Shown here in pieces: positions 62,101-64,000 of a stretch of 64,000 nt of DNA (positions within the stretch are counted from its first letter, which is position 1; every line of letters starts with the position of its first letter). This DNA is from CAYRVX01 sp964427875 (GTDB lineage Bacteria > Planctomycetota > Phycisphaerae > SM23-33). The stretch is taken from positions 1 to 64,000 of the forward strand of contig CAYRVX010000013.1 of assembly GCA_964427875.1 (NCBI GenBank), in the 5' to 3' direction. The notes beneath the pieces were generated by a model that searched no databases, had not been told where the DNA came from, and saw only the letters and a list, made by a program, of their open reading frames with translations. A program made the translations under genes and the position numbers.

Positions 62101-64000
62101 CGTCGTTCAGCAGCACCGTTGCGTAATTCTCGCCGCTGTTGATCACGACGAGGTCGGGCGCTGCGTCCCCGTCGAGATCTCCGACCGTCACCTCGGTCGG
62201 CGAATATCCCACCGGGTAGGCGGTCGCCAGTTGGAACGAGCCGTCGCCGTTGCCCAGGAGCACGGAGATGGTGTTGTCCAGCATGTTGGCCGTCACGACG
62301 TCCACGTAGTCCAGGTTGCTGATCTGTCCGTCGCCGTTGTCGTCGTTGAGCTGTGCCACCGAGAGCCCCTGGGGGGAGTACCCCACGGCGTAGAAGAGCG
62401 TCTTCTCGAGGTACGTGCCGTCCCCGGCGCCCATCATTACGGAGACCGTATCGTTGTCCGGGTTTGCGGCCACGATGTCCAGGAAGTCGGCGTCGTCGAT
62501 CTGGTCGTCGCCGTTATCGTCGTTCAACTGGCCGGCCCAAATCTCCCCGGGCGCGGCCGGGGCCTGGAACGTCCCCCCTCCGGCGCCGAAGATCACGGTC
62601 ACCGTGCCCTTGTCGGTGCCGTCCCCCCTGTTGACCGTGACGACGTCCAGGTTGCCGTCGCGGTTGAACTCGCCGATCCGGGCGGCCACCGGGGCGTCGC
62701 CCGTTGGGTAGGTCACCTGCGGGGCGAAACCGATCAGGTCCCCCACCTCGTCCAGGTAGTAGACGTAGGTCGTCTGGCTGAGGATCACCGAAAAGGTGTC
62801 GTCGTACTCGTTGACCGTCAGCATGTCGTTGTAGCCATCCCCGTTGAGATCGGCCAGCGGCGCAAGATAGGGTCCCATGCCGGCTGCGTATTCCGGTCCC
62901 AGCCCGAACGTGCCGTCGCCGTAGCCCGGCAGCATCGAGACGTAGCCCACCTGCAAGTCCATTCCCACGAGATCGGCCAAAAGGGGCACGCGGGGGCTGT
63001 CGGGGATGTACGTCACGTTTCCGAGGCCATCCCTGTCGAACGTGAACAAGTAGTGCCCCGTGAACTCGGCGCTGACGCCATAGAGCGTGTTCCCACCGCC
63101 GAAGGATATCGTGGTGACGTCGTCGACGGCCAGCGGCCCTTCCACCCGCGTGACGACGTTGACGTTGGGCACGGGGCTGAACCTGTCGTCGATGCCCACC
63201 AGCCAGGTCTCCTCGTCGAGGCCCGAGGGAAGCGGATCGACGACCGGCACGAGGCTCTTTACCTTCCCGACGGCGTAGAGGGCCCCGCCCGAGTCGTAGT
63301 CCATGGCGTAGACGTCGTCGTAGTACCAGAACGGATGGTTGGGATCGACGTCGAACAGCAGGGTCTGGACGTTGACCGCGCCCGCCTTGTTGGATCTCAC
63401 CAGGGCCGACGACAGCCGGACCTTCGTCAGCCGATAGCCCTCATCCCTCTCGATCAACACGGCGCCTTTCTTGTCGAGGTAGTGGGGCACGCCGTCGTCG
63501 TGGATGTAGACCAGCCCGTCGCTGACGGGGTTGCCGAGGCTGTCGTAGTAGCTGACAACCCGGTCGGTGGACCAGAGATACCCCGGATGCAGGGACGAGT
63601 AGGTCAGGCTCGTCAGGCTGGCAAGGTGAGGGGCCCTGCCGTGGATGTACCGCGTCACGTCGTCAAGCTCGGGCGCCAGGCCCGTTATCGGATCGATGGT
63701 GTGGATCTTCGATTCCGACGGATCGAAGAGGCCGGGCGTGGCGCCTCCCGGCATGGGGCCCTCCGGGGAGGCGGTCACGCCAAACAGCGCCTGGGCGCCG
63801 CCCGGCGTCGTGATCCAGTCGATGCCCACGAACGGGTCGGTGTTGCCCACAAGCGCCAGCCCGCCGGCGTCCCCGGCGGCGGTCAGGTAGACCGAGACGT
63901 TGTCGGCCCCTGCGTTGCTGCTGACCAGGTCGGCCTTGCCGTCGCCGTCCACATCGGCCACGACCAGCGCCCTGGCGCCGGAGTCCGTCGAGAGAACCGT
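50126..64000 (-). CDS. Second giant exoprotein (C-terminal 4,624 aa; N-terminus beyond the window): FG-GAP/VCBS blocks alternating with beta-helix-like repeats
   Basis: The frame is open to the last base of the window, so the gene is 5'-truncated here. Three FG-GAP/VCBS blocks ('GDLNGDGAPDMVVANRESDDVTV', 'LLGNGDGTFA' patterns) lie at about 64.0-60.6, 57.1-56.0 and 54.65-52.4 kb. Between them are solenoid-like stretches of roughly 20-residue repeats rich in Gly, Val and Ile ('GSIGSIYIYGDL', 'GRIGTVISKTG', 'IDGNLGFIDADG') that I read as right-handed beta-helix or polymer-type repeats. The C-terminus is an Ig-like segment ending 'LDGDADGTPGGDFQYLFY', similar to 'LDGDRDGTGGDDYQ' just before the dockerin of the other giant protein, but here there is no dockerin. 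Expected to be secreted or surface-bound. Function unknown. Confidence 0.9.
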   Translation of the reverse strand, partial: TVLSTDSGARALVVADVDGDGKADLVSSNAGADNVSVYLTAAGDAGGLALVGNTDPFVGIDWITTPGGAQALFGVTASPEGPMPGGATPGLFDPSESKIHTIDPITGLAPELDDVTRYIHGRAPHLASLTSLTYSSLHPGYLWSTDRVVSYYDSLGNPVSDGLVYIHDDGVPHYLDKKGAVLIERDEGYRLTKVRLSSALVRSNKAGAVNVQTLLFDVDPNHPFWYYDDVYAMDYDSGGALYAVGKVKSLVPVVDPLPSGLDEETWLVGIDDRFSPVPNVNVVTRVEGPLAVDDVTTISFGGGNTLYGVSAEFTGHYLFTFDRDGLGNVTYIPDSPRVPLLADLVGMDLQVGYVSMLPGYGDGTFGLGPEYAAGMGPYLAPLADLNGDGYNDMLTVNEYDDTFSVILSQTTYVYYLDEVGDLIGFAPQVTYPTGDAPVAARIGEFNRDGNLDVVTVNRGDGTDKGTVTVIFGAGGGTFQAPAAPGEIWAGQLNDDNGDDQIDDADFLDIVAANPDNDTVSVMMGAGDGTYLEKTLFYAVGYSPQGLSVAQLNDDNGDGQISNLDYVDVVTANMLDNTISVLLGNGDGSFQLATAYPVGYSPTEVTVGDLDGDAAPDLVVINSGENYATVLLNDGQGSFTEAGERADLGYSAYSPTDGELGDLNDDGQLDLVASMPFGTVVTLLGEGDGTFESADVFYADYGTQSVALAQLNDDNGDGFVNASDYLDAVTANSYYYYDTVSVLLGVGDGTLGPQTSIDVGPDPLWSYEPSSVYFGQLNDDDGDGDVDGFDILDLVVANNDVVDDMYLDQPDSVSILLGNADPAMAAQGIYVGDGTFTLAAPPTVEVGDGPVSVTLGDADGDGNLDLITANYRGGTVSVLLGTGLATFQEQFPTSEFMVGEIGDIYEVGYLPVDVAVGDLNRDLILDMVVVNSNADDVTDEDTVSVLIGNADGTFQAAVPYDIGDRGTAVVLGNPNLDGSLDILVTNGDDDTLSVLLGNGDGTFAAQVAYDVGQNPSDVAVGDVSGNGLLDAIVANYDSMDVSFLRGRGDGTFDPAQNYIVADSPQSIGVADLDADRNLDIVTVSEVGNNASVLMGVGNGVFLGYRAHSLANGPRSVVLDDLNGDEVVDIVVANYTTRQYGISPNRLYFIDPGTAALTPVPDGVLSITTNVAKGLSCNPLDSTFLWGSGRFGRDQAQADYLISVFTSAENAIQDMGRIRVGGTVAGHITSAGNVEAIDIGWLWSNIHVGRNLDTLFIRAGGGGKIANNTIYQPYHSLSYPDPDIHVAGTLNRLGTQSGLFYGSVNVDNHSDVFPLSRTVNELEVRTDTLGGYHYSWIQGEFVYFGGQGVDNDSIAHAEFINHPSGKMQVYGALYRFESSSTLPEGIPGFAGASWLQDWYALPMQAGQTVTVQGWVPVLGVWEPFIYYGNDASRGTNVKAHMYDSDGRSVASLGYETWDDYGFGSRYRYDTAELIEEQKPMIFTAPAAGVYYLCVFTPPPPFNIGAYRLDIEGATPASLGGARVEGDWLGGISMNAFIATDASGTEPRTWQSDELSAVYDDVVTENGGHIGAVIATGRLGGAQGGYSVPVGIHTIGGGDIYSVEGGSMGGSSIRSEGSIGRIGTTAASMVGVDVTAGYIPYEPYDPNNPNPGLPEPVKWDAYIQNVFTAGNVGLGCTFAATGSIGTMVVGGNMLATLIEVNSDEAGPPGRLDLIQVEGDWGSEAIPVVPVLYRHDDGDIGYIHVGGRVIQSFGNYIGEATPHRKDNGEVSRLWDDGGGMLTVTPSQKYDSSTSAPMVDADGNPVYTSYSYITIGVDDFWFPGSGDGGVIVNLNFDGPAALNATGDVKIGDLRLADEPTATVARNLDIGGPGKFNAYYLNANQDWGNYHNSTDGDIISGMLGGINSIITGGSIGAQIGKLGTWVHGLPDAPVSVDLVTEPQYGWYRDKINGLMINGPVGSITAGGFIRDVRVTGRIGPVVANEDRMTPAGEWHGINGVIWSAQRIDSVEVGDGLADDGPVAKCQAAIMSSYTIGRVTVSGPRFVRDGVVFGEINGSVLGYVNDVVTVTQGGQATGGSSGDLNFPRNPAWIPGWTPQPAPAPATTTVEWQAIGEIIGTEGAQITAIVGGMGLDSFQCFDSAAIFYSGWQGPNPTYSSVGTISFSGANAKIHGMEVAANYIGSVVAAAGTNGMINVYISGDAARVNGLSVARVAAGGPGMKHVRLGADGGDVGVLEGLDSTSDMEYCHFVVTDGGVQRVKARDIIECTIHAPDDLGSLTVTRDMIDVVSPGVVTSIRVRPGNADGTFDSQLEEVITSGVCGRAMALGDLNHDGRLDIVTANEFNDDHYVTVTLSSTYGYGYGYLYFLPSVYYITDGGPRSVDLADFDGDGNLDIVTGNYKDDTISVYFGDGTGAFGDKWKYLVGEKPISVATGDVNGDGVQDVITANEGSDDISVLLGRGNGAFRDQVTYDVGDGPSFVTLGHVNDDVDAFIDIVVTNRLGNDVSVLLGNGDGTFANQTTYDVGEFPMHVALADVDNDGNLDVVTANHNEHKISLLRGDGAGGFTDSGKLRTGSSPRYVAIADLDSDGNLDILVANQGSSNVSIFMSLGDPDLIDPDPEPDLLKEWFDETDVLLEEVGDTPVAVEVALMDGGTVPDIVVLSRGEPIPGLLVGAIGTFNVGRNLTDSYMKVAGPVGTMTVGNRFNNTMLLMPGAAAELKRLEVGNDISGRIESHGRIGTVISKTGAIYADIMTTKDEDAPSNDVGAISTANGYFGRLEVAGSLGTLACYSSLGLDPRGELVPQNFLIAGNLGTLRVARRRGQPASHLYADVSVGGTVKRVDVDGTLFGDLVIHGNLDRMYIDGNLGFIDADGTAYGSLDVLGTIKYMRFSRYGDLVADITSGGSIQRLYIREGNLEGDIVSRYGDIHGITVYNGNINGSITGRSINYVTVRARNANTGNLNGDVTATNGSIKSIYVGGRRNDATTGNLLANISADNGRVDKLQVVYGAFGSAADKYVASATRGFKRIDIRGGMFADIETDGVVDLLRVRGNMNDSLVSAESGINRLYVYGHMNNVTARTGGKINRVYVTGNMTNSILSAGWNIGRVDVRGSVTGGSKVLAGWDIGADTISLLLGDGTGAVAAGPGVSAGEEPAAVALGDLNGDGAPDMVVANRESDDVTVRLNDGTGAFGAQERYDVGDEPTAVALGDVNGDGVVDILATSQADDTLSILLGNGDGTFADRETVGVGGSPQAVTAGQLTDDNGDGLFDQLDSLDVVTANAGDSTVSFLVNYANPGFDYVINLVIDVPTAGAEAPQAVAIGDVDGAGGPDLVAAVATDAGGSAAVLLGIGSPGGGFSIGTPDYYDVGANPQAVAIGDLNDDDMADIAVADADDNNVAILFGNGDGTFGRAPGPVWAGQLNDDDIDGDIDGDDFLDIIVANPDDDSIAVLLGAGDGTYGAAAQFFDVGDSPEALSVGQFNDDNIDGTVDDLDYLDVVTVNLMDDTVSVLLGNGDGSFQAATAYPVAPDVGPVDVVIGDLDGDGAAELVVVNTSGDGGGTSHATVLINDGNGAFTPQQGPEIDTGTAPLAAALGDVDHDGAGWLDLVVTNANGEVLVLMGQGDGTFAPAVSDPLNPVGSLPLAVALVQLNDDNTDGTVDDLDYLDIVTADTDDGNVSVVLNNGDGTFDFANQLTYAVGLSPASLSVGQLNGDDFVDVVVGNMGDDTVWVLLGVGDGTLNYAIPASVDVGGGPWSVTLGDADADGNLDLIAGNYLDKDISVVMGNGDGTFANREDYAAYRPVYVGVGNRPVDLAIGDMDGDHNEDLVVLNQDDETVSVLISNGDGTFQVQAPVDAGEIPQALAVADVNADGDLDVVVADAAPNANAMNGGNAHSGSIGSIYIYGDLISSIIAAGINPGDGDFLTLGDNTSAPGSSSISRMTVRGVVADVADTAILADTGIYSRFVTSKLAGTTNVLYTTVFAPDPVETGDGNDFGPSVWVGGRRDYVWQSADRTLTITLSGGRVGMAYYDEATKTLTLKKTTSSSSLTIRYKGAAYGTIHIQGVGLDGIFGTADDGPATDDSGLRTLRVIGNVTLGNVDVDGPVRTMLVNEVDASASWNLPGGVNYARLYRNVANLDVDAGYVRTWRMQGGYAGGTFKADAVSSFYARNDVGADVDTILGGISSFRVYGDYTGQANLFGSVSTIYIRGSFGGDVTVTCGDVRSVYVLYDFSGVLDVKLGYASSIRISRGDFGGQADTAVHTAAGIGNFYVDRGDFSGLLNTEGNISKIYARRGEMTGKVRAAGSISRAYFGPMTKAVAAAGNSFSYIYIYGDMAASSIFAGLDLGYDPDGLPEYNVELDGVTPALWRTAGNADTARGGSISRVLIYGDMSPEYDEARDTWDPFGRGSTIAASVDPGNDGYVGTYDDNIRGAGTIGRVTVYGHINGNGNAYQSYGIFAASSKPTVYFQRKRPFEQNDNAYVGTIEPTVGNLYVEDARTESDDSLVVRFNHTVNMGTLNTRQREPDQPTTFLVYSSPWGFVDLDGDGWYDADAFWTPLSELQSISDTEANVITWDPDNYTAMLRLTERGVSWRNLPNGPWFLLVLDGDRVADPRGSLLDGDADGTPGGDFQYLFYRS

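Overview
The window looks like a chromosome segment of a GC-rich planctomycete, probably a Phycisphaerae-type or related marine, sediment or groundwater lineage. The evidence is circumstantial but consistent: two giant secreted-type proteins (9,680 aa complete, and at least 4,624 aa cut by the right edge) built from S8 protease, RTX, FG-GAP, PKD, ELWxxDGT, leucine-rich and dockerin modules; an N-terminal LEQRLMLS motif resembling the planctomycete LEPRxLL signature; a DUF4159/prenyltransferase-repeat protein; a PQQ-type beta-propeller; a UroD-family protein; and a heptanucleotide repeat between genes. No taxonomic marker is present, so the assignment is an inference.

Layout. 1-0.8 kb holds no gene I can support. 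0.8-2.6 kb (+): an exported, probably carbohydrate-active protein with an apparent frameshift near its end. 2.7-5.4 kb (-): a two-gene unit of a PQQ-like beta-propeller and a uroporphyrinogen-decarboxylase-family protein. 5.8-11.9 kb (+): SppA-type signal peptide peptidase, a 12-unit 7-bp repeat, a DUF4159 protein, and a carboxypeptidase-regulatory-like/HEAT-repeat protein. 12.0-41.0 kb (-): the 9,680-aa giant protein, with a possible sigma70-like promoter about 460 bp upstream. 41.7-49.9 kb: a candidate tRNA-Arg genomic island. 50.1-64.0 kb (-): the C-terminal part of a second giant protein alternating FG-GAP/VCBS blocks with beta-helix-like repeats.

The most interesting region is 41.7-49.9 kb. 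An intact tRNA-Arg(TCG) lies at the right end and the 3' half of a second tRNA-Arg (acceptor strand, T-arm, variable loop, part of the anticodon arm) lies at the left end in the same orientation, sharing an 18-bp identical core. This is the layout left by integration into a tRNA gene. Between them, in sequence that reads as AT-richer and with different codon use, is a two-gene operon: a 2,177-aa STAND-type NTPase with an N-terminal PD-(D/E)XK-like (Cap4/DUF4297-like) segment and a very long helical C-terminus, overlapping a 245-aa helical partner. This is the architecture of antiviral STAND (Avs/AVAST) defence, closest in layout to the two-gene type III. No integrase is visible.

The second theme is nested architecture in the giant proteins: whole modules sit inside other modules (an ELWxxDGT block inside a PKD domain, a GLWH...YEGWYVDDV module inside both an FG-GAP array and an SdrD_B-like domain, a recurring ~95-aa module inside RTX-type segments, and FG-GAP blocks inside a beta-helix array). 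The first giant also carries two protease-like domains: an S8 domain with Glu where the catalytic Asp is expected, and a second domain with an HxxGxxxD zinc-peptidase-like motif next to a peptidoglycan-binding-like repeat.
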